This document shows positions 50,448 through 59,221 of a stretch of 64,000 nucleotides of DNA, in pieces. The notes beneath the pieces are model-generated. The model worked only from the letters and a program-made list of their open reading frames with translations, did not search any database and was not told the origin of the DNA. This DNA comes from Streptomyces sp. NBC_01237 (GTDB taxonomy: Bacteria; Actinomycetota; Actinomycetes; Streptomycetales; Streptomycetaceae): positions 1,116,001 to 1,180,000 of the forward strand of contig NZ_CP108508.1 of the NCBI RefSeq assembly GCF_035917275.1. Reading direction: 5' to 3'. A program made the translations under genes and the position numbers. Each line of letters begins with the position of its first letter. Position 1 is the first letter of the stretch.

Positions 50448-53219
50448 TCAGAGGGGCGGGTCGTCGAACCGGTCGAGGAGGACGTCGGCCGGGGTGGCAC
50501 TCATGGCGGCGGCGACCGCCCCGTGGAGGGGCTGTTCGGTCCAGATGATCTTGCCGTCCGGCACGTAGCGCGTCCCCCACCGGTGCGCGAACTGCGCCAC
50601 CAGAAACAGTCCGCGCCCGCCCTCGTCCGTGGTCGCCGCCCGTCGCAAGTGCGGGGACGTGCTGCTGCCGTCCGAAACCTCGCAGATCAGGCTGCGGTCG
50701 TGGAGCAACCGCACCCTGATCGGCGGCGACCCGTACCGGATCGCGTTGGTGATCAGCTCGCTGAGGATCAGCTCCGTGCTGAACCCGATCTCCTCAAGCC
50801 CCCATTCCCGCAGCCGCGCGCCGCACTCCGCGCGCACAGGCGCCACGGCCGCCGGGTCCGCCGGCACGTCCCACTCCGCGACCCTCGACGGCGCGAGCAG
50901 CCGGGTGCGCGCGACCAGCAGCGCGATGTCGTCGGCCGGGTGTGCCGGCATCGTCGCGTCGGTCACCGCCCGGCAGGTCTCCTCCGCGGTACGGTCCGTT
51001 CCGGCCGCCAACGCCGTGCGCAGCGCGTCCAGCCCGACATCGATATCCCGGTCCCGGCGCTCCACCAGCCCGTCCGTGAACAGCACCAGTTGTGACCCCG
51101 CCGGCAGAAGCAGCTCAAGCGTCTCGAAAGGATGGCCGCCCAGGCCCAGCGGCGGGGAGGCCGGAACATCCGGATAGGTGACGCTCCCGTCCGGATACGC
51201 CACGGCCGGGCACAGGTGTCCGGCCCGCGCAACCGTACACACGCCCGTCACCGGGTCGTAGATCGCGTACAGGCACGTCGCACCGGTGACCCCCTCGCTC
51301 TCCCCGTCCGCCGGACCGTTGGCACCGCTCTCCTCGCCGTCGATCTGTGCGACCAGTTCATCGACGTGCCAGAGCAGCTCGTCGGGTGGCAGATCGAGGG
51401 CGGAGAAGTTGCGCACGGCGGTACGCAGCCGGCCCATCGTCGCGGCCGCGTGCAGACCATGACCGACCACGTCGCCGACGACGAGCGCCACCCGGGCGCC
51501 GGGAAGCGGGATGACGTCGAACCAGTCCCCGCCCACCCCCGCCCGGGCCGGCAGATAGCGCCATGCCACCTCCAACGCGTCCTGCTCCGGCAGCACCCGT
51601 GGCAGCAGACTCCGCTGCAGCGCCACCGCCATCGCGTGCTCCCTCGTGAACCGCCGCGCGTTGTCGATGGCCACCGCCGCGCGGGCCGCCAGTTCCTCCG
51701 CGAACGAAAGGTCCTCTTCGTCGAACGCCGGAGAATCATCCGCCCGCCAGAACGTCACTATCCCCAGGACCACACCGCGCGCCCGCAACGGCACGGTCAC
51801 CAGCGAATGCAGCCCGTACGCCAGGACCCTCCGTGCCCGGTCAGGATCTTGCTCCCGCCACCCCTCCGCCCGGGTGAGATCCGCCTCCAGCACCGCCCGC
51901 CCCGACGCCAGCGCCCGCATCTGCGGCGTCGTCGGCACCATCGTGATCAGCTCCCCCACCGGGTACAGCGGCGACGCCTCACGGTCCCCGCTGATCGCCG
52001 TGCGGCGCATACGCCCCCAGGACTCCCGCACCGGCTCCTGCCCCCGTGCCACCGCGTCCAGCAGATCCACGACGGCAAGTTCGGCGAACCGCGGCACCGC
52101 CACCTCCGCCAGCTCGTGGGCCGTACGCACCACATCCAGCGTCGTCCCGATGCGCACCCCGGCGTCGTACAGCAGCTTCAGGCGCTCCCGTGCCACCTCC
52201 GCCCGCCCGGTGACCGCCGCCAGCTCCGTGGTGTCCCTCAGTGTCACCACGCTGCCGGCCGGTCCTCCGTGCAGGGCGGTGGGCCGCTTGTTCACGGCGA
52301 GAAGGCGGTCCCCGGCCGGATGCACGACGTCCGTGACCGGCTCACCCGATGCCAGCAGCCGCATGGTGTCCCCGTCCAGACCGAGGTCCGTCACCTGCCG
52401 CCGCTCCACGTCCTTCGGCAGGTTCAGCAGCCGCTGCGCCTCGTCGTTGGCCAGCAGCAGCCGTCCGTCGGCATCGATGATCAGCACACCCTCCCGCACC
52501 GCGTGCAGCACCGCGTCGTGGTGCTCGTACATCCGCGTCATCTCGGCCGGGCCCAGCCCGTGCGTCTGCCGGCGCAACCGCCTCGACACCAGTGCCGTCC
52601 CCGCGGTGGACAGCACGAGCGCCGCGGCACCGGTGCCGAAGATGATCGGCAGCTGCTGATCGGACACGCCGGTCACGTTCATGACCGTGAGCCCGACGGA
52701 CACCGCACCGACGACCGAACCGTCGGCCCCGATCACCGGGACCACCGCCTGGACGACCGTCACCCGTTTGCCGGGCTGGAGGTTTCCGCTGACTTTCTCC
52801 ACGGTGGTACGGCCGTCCAGCGACGGCCCGATGGTGCCGATGAACTTCTTCCCGATCCGGCCCGGGTCGGGGTGGGTGTAGCGGATCCCCTTCGTGTTCA
52901 GGACGACGATGAAGTCGACACCGGCCTTCTTGCGGGCCGCTTCGGCGCGCGGCTGGAGGATCGCCGTCGGATTCCGGCTCTTCAGCGCCGCGGCCGTGCC
53001 CGGCGCGTTGGCGAACGTCTCGGCCACCGACACCGACTGATGCCGGGCCTCGCGCGTGGCGTCCCGCGAGGCCTGGACCACCTGCGCCGTCACGGCCGCC
53101 GCCACCAGCAGCACCACGATCACGACCTGGAGCACGAACACCTGCCCGGCGGCGGTGCGCAGGTCCAGCAGGCGTCGCAGCCCCGAACCGGAGCCGGTGG
53201 TCGCTCTGGGGTGCCTCAT
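50448..53219 (-). CDS. Membrane sensor with PAS, GAF, SpoIIE phosphatase and anti-sigma-type kinase domains
   Basis: 923 residues. Order by motif: TM1 (about 28-50, VFVLQVVIVVLLVAAAVTAQ); an extracellular PDC/CitA-type sensor (about 51-190, GVDFIVVLNTKGIRYTHPDP); TM2 (about 196-215); PAS (about 232-335, HAVREGVLIIDADGRLLLAN); GAF (about 355-540); PP2C/SpoIIE (about 560-770, GGDWFDVIPLPG, VGDVVGHGLHAAATMG, FTDGLVERRD, ADDIALLV); and a C-terminal HATPase_c (about 785-905, STELILSELITNAIRYG, GGRGLFLV). Such proteins dephosphorylate an anti-anti-sigma factor and may themselves phosphorylate or bind sigma. The sensor half resembles DcuS/CitA ligand domains. No sigma or STAS gene is adjacent. Confidence 0.93.
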   Translation of the reverse strand: MRHPRATTGSGSGLRRLLDLRTAAGQVFVLQVVIVVLLVAAAVTAQVVQASRDATREARHQSVSVAETFANAPGTAAALKSRNPTAILQPRAEAARKKAGVDFIVVLNTKGIRYTHPDPGRIGKKFIGTIGPSLDGRTTVEKVSGNLQPGKRVTVVQAVVPVIGADGSVVGAVSVGLTVMNVTGVSDQQLPIIFGTGAAALVLSTAGTALVSRRLRRQTHGLGPAEMTRMYEHHDAVLHAVREGVLIIDADGRLLLANDEAQRLLNLPKDVERRQVTDLGLDGDTMRLLASGEPVTDVVHPAGDRLLAVNKRPTALHGGPAGSVVTLRDTTELAAVTGRAEVARERLKLLYDAGVRIGTTLDVVRTAHELAEVAVPRFAELAVVDLLDAVARGQEPVRESWGRMRRTAISGDREASPLYPVGELITMVPTTPQMRALASGRAVLEADLTRAEGWREQDPDRARRVLAYGLHSLVTVPLRARGVVLGIVTFWRADDSPAFDEEDLSFAEELAARAAVAIDNARRFTREHAMAVALQRSLLPRVLPEQDALEVAWRYLPARAGVGGDWFDVIPLPGARVALVVGDVVGHGLHAAATMGRLRTAVRNFSALDLPPDELLWHVDELVAQIDGEESGANGPADGESEGVTGATCLYAIYDPVTGVCTVARAGHLCPAVAYPDGSVTYPDVPASPPLGLGGHPFETLELLLPAGSQLVLFTDGLVERRDRDIDVGLDALRTALAAGTDRTAEETCRAVTDATMPAHPADDIALLVARTRLLAPSRVAEWDVPADPAAVAPVRAECGARLREWGLEEIGFSTELILSELITNAIRYGSPPIRVRLLHDRSLICEVSDGSSTSPHLRRAATTDEGGRGLFLVAQFAHRWGTRYVPDGKIIWTEQPLHGAVAAAMSATPADVLLDRFDDPPL

Positions 53220-53373
53220 GCCGTCTCCGTACGGCTTGGAGAATTCCGGTGTGGAAGCAATGATCCCCCCATGGGGATTTCCTCACCCTATTTGAGCGTT
53301 TTGGCTGGTCAACGCGGTGACGAAGGAATCTCGACGCGGCCGGTCCGCGGCCCGGCGATCATCGGGAATCCGG

Positions 53374-55116
53374 TTACGCCTTCGGCCGGACGCCCTCCGT
53401 GAGTTCCTGGTAGGCGTCCATGATGTCGCCGAGGTGGAGGGTGGTGACCTCCGCGGGCGAGGGGGTGCCGGAACTGCCGTACAGGTCGAAGACGCGCAGA
53501 TCGCGCAGGGCCGCCGCCTTCCGGCTCAGCTCCCTCGCGAAACGGCCGTTGCCCAACCGGTCGATCAGCCCGTCGTCCACGGCGAGATCACAGCACGAGG
53601 CCAGGGCGGCGGCCGCGTCCTGCGCGAGGACGTCGCCCTGGTCATGCAGGAACGAACGGGCGATGCGGTCGAGTTCATCGGCCGCGTACGCGGGAAAGTC
53701 CACCCGCGTGGTGAAGCGCGACGCCAGCCCGGGGTTGCTGTCCAGGAGTCCGGCGATCTCCTCGGAGTAACCCGCGAGGACGACGACCAAGCGGTGCCGG
53801 TCGTCCTCGGCCCGCTTGAGCAGCACCTGGAGCGCCTCGTTCCCGAACGCGTCGCCGCCCGAGTACCCGCTGTTGACCAGGGCGTACGCCTCGTCGACGA
53901 ACAGGACGCCGTCCAGCGCGGAGTCGATGGCCCGCGTGGTCTTGATGGCCGTCTCCCCGAGGTGCTGCCCCACCAGGTCGACGCGCTGGGCCTCGACGAC
54001 GTGGCCGCGTTCGAGCAGACCCAGCCCGGCGAAGACCTTGCCGACGATACGGGCGACGCTGGTCTTCCCGGTTCCGGGAGGCCCGGCGAACACGAAGTGC
54101 TGTGGCGTGGAGACGACGGACAGCCCTTGTGCCCTGCGCACGGCCGCCATCCGCAGCTGCGCGGACAGGGTGCGCAGCTGACGCTTCACCGGAGCGAGCC
54201 CCACCATCCCGTCGAGCTGTGCCATCGCCTCGTCCAGCAGCGCGGCCCGGTCCGCGGCGGTGAGGGCGCCCGGGGCCTCGGCGGGCGCGGCGGCCCCGGC
54301 GGGCGGGAGGGGTGCGGTGGGACCGTCGGAGGTGGCGGACTCGGCGGGGACGGCCGGTCCGGTCCGCACCGCAGCCTTCGCGCGCTCGGCGACGTCCGCG
54401 AGGCCGGGGTTGTACCGGAACGCGGTCTGGTACTGCTTCAGCGCCTGCTCGTCGTGGCCCAGCCCCTCGTACGCGCAACCGCGCAGATAGGCGACCTCCG
54501 CCAGGAATTCGGTCTGCTCCCCGAGCGCGAGCGGCAGCGGAGCCAGGACGTTGAGGGCTTCGTGGTGGACCTGCTGCGCCACCAGCGCCGAGGCGACGTA
54601 CAACTGGGACTCGTCCCGCAGGAAGCTGTCGCCGATGCCCTCGGCGAAGGCGAGGACCAGCGGCCAGTCCCTCTTGAGGAACGCGTAGCGCGTGCAGACG
54701 AACCGCGTCTCGTCGCAGTCGAGCATGGCGGACGACAGCACCTGCCACGCCTCGTCCGGCCGGCCGTCATCGAGCAGCCGTGTCATGCCCGCCAGCCACA
54801 GATCACGGGCCGACTCCAGCCGGAAGCGCACATACACCCCGATCTGGAACTGGGACTTCACCGGCATTCCGAGTCCGGCCCGCAGAGCGCCGAACGATTC
54901 ACGGTGCGCGGACATCGCGTCGACCGCCTCGTCCCGGCCCTGGCCACTGGCGTGAAGACCCAGCCAGGCGTCAGCGGCCGTCGGATCATGCCCGATGGCT
55001 GCGCGGAACCCGTCGGCGGCACCGGCCCAGTTCCCCTGCCGCAGCAGTGTGACGGCCTGGGCCCAGGTCTGCTCGCACTTCTTCGCGGATCGTCGCGACA
55101 CCGGTGAACCCGGCAT
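53374..55116 (-). CDS. EccA-like AAA+ ATPase
   Basis: 580 residues. The N-terminal half (about 1-250) is TPR-like, ending HDEQALKQYQTAFRYNPGLA. A proline/alanine linker follows (about 253-285). The C-terminal CbbX/SpoVK-type AAA domain has Walker A GPPGTGKTS (345-353), Walker B VLFVDEAYA and sensor VVVLAGYSEEI. TPR plus CbbX-like AAA is the architecture of EccA, the cytosolic ATPase of ESX type VII secretion. No eccB-E, WXG100 or mycosin genes are in the window, so it is an orphan here and could serve another assembly. It lies 154 bp downstream of nothing co-directional except the SpoIIE gene, which follows it. Confidence 0.88.
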   Translation of the reverse strand: MPGSPVSRRSAKKCEQTWAQAVTLLRQGNWAGAADGFRAAIGHDPTAADAWLGLHASGQGRDEAVDAMSAHRESFGALRAGLGMPVKSQFQIGVYVRFRLESARDLWLAGMTRLLDDGRPDEAWQVLSSAMLDCDETRFVCTRYAFLKRDWPLVLAFAEGIGDSFLRDESQLYVASALVAQQVHHEALNVLAPLPLALGEQTEFLAEVAYLRGCAYEGLGHDEQALKQYQTAFRYNPGLADVAERAKAAVRTGPAVPAESATSDGPTAPLPPAGAAAPAEAPGALTAADRAALLDEAMAQLDGMVGLAPVKRQLRTLSAQLRMAAVRRAQGLSVVSTPQHFVFAGPPGTGKTSVARIVGKVFAGLGLLERGHVVEAQRVDLVGQHLGETAIKTTRAIDSALDGVLFVDEAYALVNSGYSGGDAFGNEALQVLLKRAEDDRHRLVVVLAGYSEEIAGLLDSNPGLASRFTTRVDFPAYAADELDRIARSFLHDQGDVLAQDAAAALASCCDLAVDDGLIDRLGNGRFARELSRKAAALRDLRVFDLYGSSGTPSPAEVTTLHLGDIMDAYQELTEGVRPKA

Positions 55117-55279
55117 TGATACCCCGTCCCATCACGCAATTCGGCACCCGATTGTATGTGCCGGGGATCTTGGAAGGGTCCAGTCCGTCGGTATCCACGC
55201 CCCGGCCTGCCACCCCTGGCGTCACCCGCCGGAACGGTGTGCCTCGGTCCTGTCCGAGGTGGCGGTTACGATCCCGGCC

Positions 55280-55840
55280 ATGCGTCTCGAAGATCAGCTG
55301 GACATATTGGCGGAACTGGGGCTGCCGCTCGCGGCCGGCCGCACCGTGGAGGAGCTGCTGCGCGCGTGGCCGCGTGAGGAGTACGAACTCAAGCCGTTCG
55401 ACCTGGTGCTGTTCGCGCTGGGGTGCGCGGTCGAGGAAGAGCCGTGGGAGCGGTGGTTCTGCGACCGGGCATGGCACTTCGACACCGAGTGCGTCCGCGG
55501 GCCCGGTTCGTACGTGGCGATCGCCCGGCAGCTGTGCCGGATCGCCGGCCGGCCGGACGCCCTGTCCGGTGTGCGGGACCACGTCGACCTCGGCACGGAG
55601 GAGGCGTGGATCGAGTACACGGCCGACGGCCGGCGGGTCAACTGGCCCATCGATGTCAGGGACGACTGGGCCGACCTGCTGGTGGTCGGCTATCTCGTCG
55701 ACGAGTTGGAACAGGGCAACCGGCGCTTCCATGTCCGGCACAACGGCCAGGCCATGACGCTCTTCTTCCTCGACGACGACGCGGCCGGACGGCTCGACGC
55801 GCTGGCCGGCGGGCGGACGGTCGCCCCGTTCCCCGGATAG
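55280..55840 (+). CDS. Conserved hypothetical protein
   Basis: A 186-residue acidic, tryptophan-rich protein from ATG 55280. Blocks seen are MRLEDQLDILAELGLPLAAG, FDLVLFALGCAVEEEPWERW, FCDRAWHFDTECVRGPGSYV, VNWPIDVRDDWADLLVVGYL and VRHNGQAMTLFFLDDDAAGRL. It looks like a single soluble alpha/beta domain and resembles other streptomycete hypotheticals of this size. No signal peptide or membrane helix. It is divergent from the EccA-like gene and convergent with the kinase gene. I cannot assign a function. Confidence 0.7.
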   Translation: MRLEDQLDILAELGLPLAAGRTVEELLRAWPREEYELKPFDLVLFALGCAVEEEPWERWFCDRAWHFDTECVRGPGSYVAIARQLCRIAGRPDALSGVRDHVDLGTEEAWIEYTADGRRVNWPIDVRDDWADLLVVGYLVDELEQGNRRFHVRHNGQAMTLFFLDDDAAGRLDALAGGRTVAPFPG

Positions 55841-55928
55841 CGGCCCCGCTCGCCCCGGGCCGCCGATGCCCTGTTCCCGAGTCGGCACGGGCGAGGAAGA
55901 CGACGGCCGACGGCCGGTTCCGCCGGGG

Positions 55929-58217
55929 TCAGCCCGACTTCGGCGGCTTCTGTGTGTCGAAGGCGAAGAGGGTGTTCTTGGCCGCGGCGACGACCAGCGC
56001 ACGCCCCGCGACGGTCACGCGCGGGCTTGCGCCCTGCTCGCCCGTCAGGCCGTCGGCCTGCGGATCCGTTGTCCACAGAGGTTCGCCGTCGCGCGGCGAC
56101 AGCGCGACCACCCGGCCGGTGGCCGAGCTGAAATACACCGCGTCGGCTCCCGCCACGGGGCCCGACGCGCCCTCCACGCCCGTCTGCCGGGACCACTTCT
56201 TCCGGCCGGTCGCGGGGTCGAGCGCCGTGACGAGACCCGTCTGCCCGCTCACGTAGACGGTGCCGTCCGCCATACCGGGCGTCCCCGCGTATGTCGTGGC
56301 CAGCCGGGAGTACGTAACTTCGCGCGAGGTCGGGTCGACCCGCGCCACGCCGTCGTAGCCGGCCAGTGCCGTTCCCTCCATGCGCCTCTGAAGGAGTACG
56401 AGCCCGCCGTCGGCGACGCCCATCGGCACGGCGGGGCCGTCGACCGCGACGGGCCTGCCCAGTGTCCCCGAGGCGCGGTCGACCGTGTACAGGGTGGGGT
56501 GGCGAACCTCCAAGGCATCCACCTCCGTGTCCGTCGCGCACATCGCGTAGAGCTGGGCACCCGCCGGAACGGGTGCGCACTGCTTGCCCGCGGGGAACCG
56601 CGTGCGCCAGGCCACCTTGCCGCTGTGCGCGTCCCGGGCCTCGAAGCGGGAGTTGGAGGAGTCCACCGTCACGACGGCGGAGCCGACCACCACGGCGTCC
56701 TGAGTCCGGCCCGTCACAGCCGTCGACTGAGCACCGGACGGCACGGACCACAGCTCCCGGCCCGTGTTCGCGTCGATGGCCACCACCTCACTGGGAGGGC
56801 CCTGCGGGGCGTCCTGGTCCGCGAAGCGGTAGCCGAGCACCGTGTCGTCGGTGGCGCCCACCAGGTGCATGCCCTGGACGGGGATGCCCGGACTCTTCGC
56901 CGTCCACACCCGCGAGCCGTCGTCGGCCTTGATACGGGTCGCCACGACTCCGCCGCCCCCGCAGAACAGCGCGTCGCCGTGCGCGAGGCAGCGCAGCTCG
57001 TCGGGGATGTCCTCGCGGCCCCCCGGCACGGTCGTGCGCCACGGTGCGAAACCGGCCGGAAGTGCGGCGCCCGGCGCCGCGACGCCGTTGTCCTTGTCGA
57101 CGCCGCCCTTCCCCCCGAAGCCGTCGGCCGTCACCGCGGCGACTCCGCCGCCGATCGCTGCCACCGCGACCGCGGCCGCGAGCACGGGCCGCCACCGGCG
57201 GCGCAGACGGCGCCCGATGGGGGTGGCGGTGCTCCCGGTGTCGGGACCGGCCGTGTCGGCGGCCGGGGTGACCGGTGTCGGGGCAGTCGGCGCAGGGGTG
57301 GCCGGCGCAGGGGCAGCCGGCGTCGGGGTGGCCGGTGTCGCCAGGTGATGCTGGGTGATCATGTCGCGGGTGCGGCCCGTGACCACCCCACCTGTCTCGG
57401 TCCCGCCGAGATCGAGCGGCAGGTCCCGCAGCAGTACGAGGAGCTCGTCCGCCGAGGGGCGCCCCTCGGGCTCCTTCTCCAGGCAGGGCTCGACGACCGC
57501 GCGCAGAGCCGCGGGCACGGCGCCCAGCGCCGGCTCCTCATGTACCACCTGATATGCCGTCAGGTAGGGGCTGTCCGCATCGAAGGGCCCCTGCCCCGTC
57601 GCCGCGTACACCAGCAGCGTCCCCAGCGAGAAGACATCGGACCGCGGCCCCACGCCACGCGGCGCCTGCAACTGTTCCGGCGACATGAAGGGCGGCGTAC
57701 CGATGACCCGTCCCGTCATCGTCAGCGTCTCCTGGTCCACGGCGCGTGAGATGCCGAAGTCGATGACGCGCGGGCCCTCGGGCGAGAGCACGACGTTCGA
57801 GGGCTTCAGATCACGGTGGACGACCCCCACCCGGTGGATGTCGCGCAGCGCCTCGGCCAGCCCGATGGCGAGCCTCCTCAGCTCCGCTCCGTCCAGCGGG
57901 CCCTTCATGGCGATGCGCTGGGCGAGCGTGTGCCCCTCGATATAGGTCGTCGCCATCCACGGCTGCTCGGCCTCGGGTGCGGCGTCGACCACGGCGGCGG
58001 TGAACGCGCCGCTCACCCGCCTCGCCGCCGCCACCTCCTGCCGGAAACGGGTGCGGAACTCGTCGTCGGCGGCGAACTGCTGATGGATCAGCTTGATCGC
58101 GACAGGCCGCCCCGAGCTCGTACGGGCCAGGAAGACCGTGCCCATGCCACCCGAGCCGAGCCGCGCCTCAAGCGGATAACCGCCGATCTCGGCTGGATCA
58201 CCTCCGCGCAGCGACAC
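55929..58217 (-). CDS. PknB-type Ser/Thr kinase with extracellular PQQ-repeat propeller
   Basis: 762 residues from GTG 58217 (GGGAGG upstream). The kinase domain spans about 1-270: LGSGGMGTVFLA glycine loop, VAIK lysine 42, HRDLKPSN with Asp136, DFG 153-155 and APE-like SPEQL. A Pro/Thr/Ala-rich juxtamembrane linker (about 290-335) leads to one membrane helix (about 343-363). The outside part (about 370-760) is a PQQ-like beta-propeller with repeated units (GAQSTAVTGRTQDAVVVGS; GLVTALDPATGRKKWSRQTG; GRVVALSPRDGEPLWTTDPQ). The propeller should sense an extracellular signal and set kinase activity. Longer upstream frames lack conserved sequence. Confidence 0.92.
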   Translation of the reverse strand: MSLRGGDPAEIGGYPLEARLGSGGMGTVFLARTSSGRPVAIKLIHQQFAADDEFRTRFRQEVAAARRVSGAFTAAVVDAAPEAEQPWMATTYIEGHTLAQRIAMKGPLDGAELRRLAIGLAEALRDIHRVGVVHRDLKPSNVVLSPEGPRVIDFGISRAVDQETLTMTGRVIGTPPFMSPEQLQAPRGVGPRSDVFSLGTLLVYAATGQGPFDADSPYLTAYQVVHEEPALGAVPAALRAVVEPCLEKEPEGRPSADELLVLLRDLPLDLGGTETGGVVTGRTRDMITQHHLATPATPTPAAPAPATPAPTAPTPVTPAADTAGPDTGSTATPIGRRLRRRWRPVLAAAVAVAAIGGGVAAVTADGFGGKGGVDKDNGVAAPGAALPAGFAPWRTTVPGGREDIPDELRCLAHGDALFCGGGGVVATRIKADDGSRVWTAKSPGIPVQGMHLVGATDDTVLGYRFADQDAPQGPPSEVVAIDANTGRELWSVPSGAQSTAVTGRTQDAVVVGSAVVTVDSSNSRFEARDAHSGKVAWRTRFPAGKQCAPVPAGAQLYAMCATDTEVDALEVRHPTLYTVDRASGTLGRPVAVDGPAVPMGVADGGLVLLQRRMEGTALAGYDGVARVDPTSREVTYSRLATTYAGTPGMADGTVYVSGQTGLVTALDPATGRKKWSRQTGVEGASGPVAGADAVYFSSATGRVVALSPRDGEPLWTTDPQADGLTGEQGASPRVTVAGRALVVAAAKNTLFAFDTQKPPKSG

Positions 58218-58365
58218 TCTTCCCGACCTCCCGTCCCCCGTGCATCTCTGCCACCACGGGCCTGCGTATCTGTCCTGCACACAAACTAGCCGCAAGGCAG
58301 TACGACAGAGCAAAGCGGGTGACCCACAGGAAGTCCGGGGCTGCTCCCCTACCCACCATGCTGCC

Positions 58366-58397
58366 CCCACGCGCGCCGCTCATTCGGCGCGCGTGGG
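58366..58397 (-). terminator. Terminator of the yjbQ-type gene
   Basis: CCCACGCGCGCCG and CGGCGCGCGTGGG form a perfect 13-bp stem around a 6-base loop, 32 bp after the stop at 58429 on the minus strand. Confidence 0.8.
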
Positions 58398-58428
58398 ACC
58401 AGCCCCGCGGCCCCACCGCACCGGCCCG

Positions 58429-58851
58429 CTAGCCGAGGAAGCTCAACCGCACCTGGCGGTGGGAATTGTCCACGTTGGTGTCGACCAGGCACACCGACTG
58501 CCACGTCCCCAGCTCCAGCCGTCCGCCGATGACCGGCAGCGTGGCGTGCGGCGGGACGAAGGCGGGTACCACGTGGTCGCGTCCGTGGCCGGGGGTGCCG
58601 TGGCGGTGCTGCCAGCGGTCGTCGGCGGGCAGCAGGGTGTGCAGTGCGGCGAGGAGGTCGTCGTCGCTGCCCGCGCCGGTTTCCAGCACGGCGATTCCGG
58701 CGGTGGCGTGGGGGACGAAGATGTTGAGCAGCCCGTCCCGGCCGGCCGCCGTGCGGGTGAGGAACTCCTCGCAGTCGCGGGTCAGGTCGGTGACGGTCTC
58801 CGTCGCGCCGGTGGTGACGTGGAGAACGCTCGTGGTGAAGGTATCGGCCAT
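58429..58851 (-). CDS. YjbQ family protein (secondary thiamine-phosphate synthase type)
   Basis: A 140-residue UPF0047/YjbQ protein. Conserved blocks are GLLNIFVPHATAGIAVLETG, DDLLAALHTLLPADDRWQHR, HGRDHVVPAFVPPHATLPVI and ELGTWQSVCLVDTN. The histidines in PHATAG and GRDHV and the acidic residues are those proposed to bind metal. Some members have weak thiamine-phosphate synthase activity; the true role is unknown. It is a single-gene unit with its own terminator. Confidence 0.92.
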   Translation of the reverse strand: MADTFTTSVLHVTTGATETVTDLTRDCEEFLTRTAAGRDGLLNIFVPHATAGIAVLETGAGSDDDLLAALHTLLPADDRWQHRHGTPGHGRDHVVPAFVPPHATLPVIGGRLELGTWQSVCLVDTNVDNSHRQVRLSFLG

Positions 58852-58943
58852 GCCCCCATCCTGCCGCCCGCGCGGCGAGATGGCGCGTCCACGTGCCGAG
58901 ACACCATTGACCCGTTCCGGACCGCATCGCTACGTTCGGCGAC

Positions 58944-59027
58944 ATGTTCCGATCAGCTCTGCTCACTGCGCGCGGTCACATCGACCTGCTGCGAGTGGCT
59001 TCCGCCGCGTGTTGTCGCGGCTGCTGA
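58944..59027 (+). CDS. Cysteine-type attenuation leader peptide
   Basis: 27 codons: MFRSALLTARGHIDLLRVAS followed by AACCRGC and a stop. The R-x-H-I-D-L-x-R-x-x-S-A core with terminal cysteines matches the short leader peptides I know in front of actinobacterial sulfur-assimilation genes. Three of the last five codons are Cys (TGT TGT CGC GGC TGC). It lies 195 bp upstream of ssuC on the same strand, with hairpins in between. Cysteine shortage would stall the ribosome at these codons and change the fold of the following RNA (inference). Confidence 0.8.
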   Translation: MFRSALLTARGHIDLLRVASAACCRGC

Positions 59028-59093
59028 CGTTCTCTCAGGTCTGGCGGCACCCGATCCGACCGGGTTCGCGCCACTTTGCCGTACGTACCCCCG

Positions 59094-59150
59094 CGTCGTG
59101 GTTCACCGAACCCGCGACGTAAGCCCCGTGCCCCGGTCGTAGCCGACCGG
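59094..59150 (+). terminator. Candidate attenuator hairpins between leader peptide and ssuC
   Basis: GGTTC-ACC-GAACC with flanking CGTCG/CGACG (59094-59119), and CCGGTCG-TAGC-CGACCGG (59133-59150), are two stems downstream of the Cys codons. Which one terminates, and whether an alternative pairing exists, cannot be decided by eye. The remainder of 58852-59221 is unassigned. Confidence 0.45.
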
Positions 59151-59221
59151 TGGGCGCGTGCGGTCCCGGCGGCGCCATGCCGCCCTCCCCGCTCCTTTCG
59201 TGGACTGCCCGTGGAGCCTTC

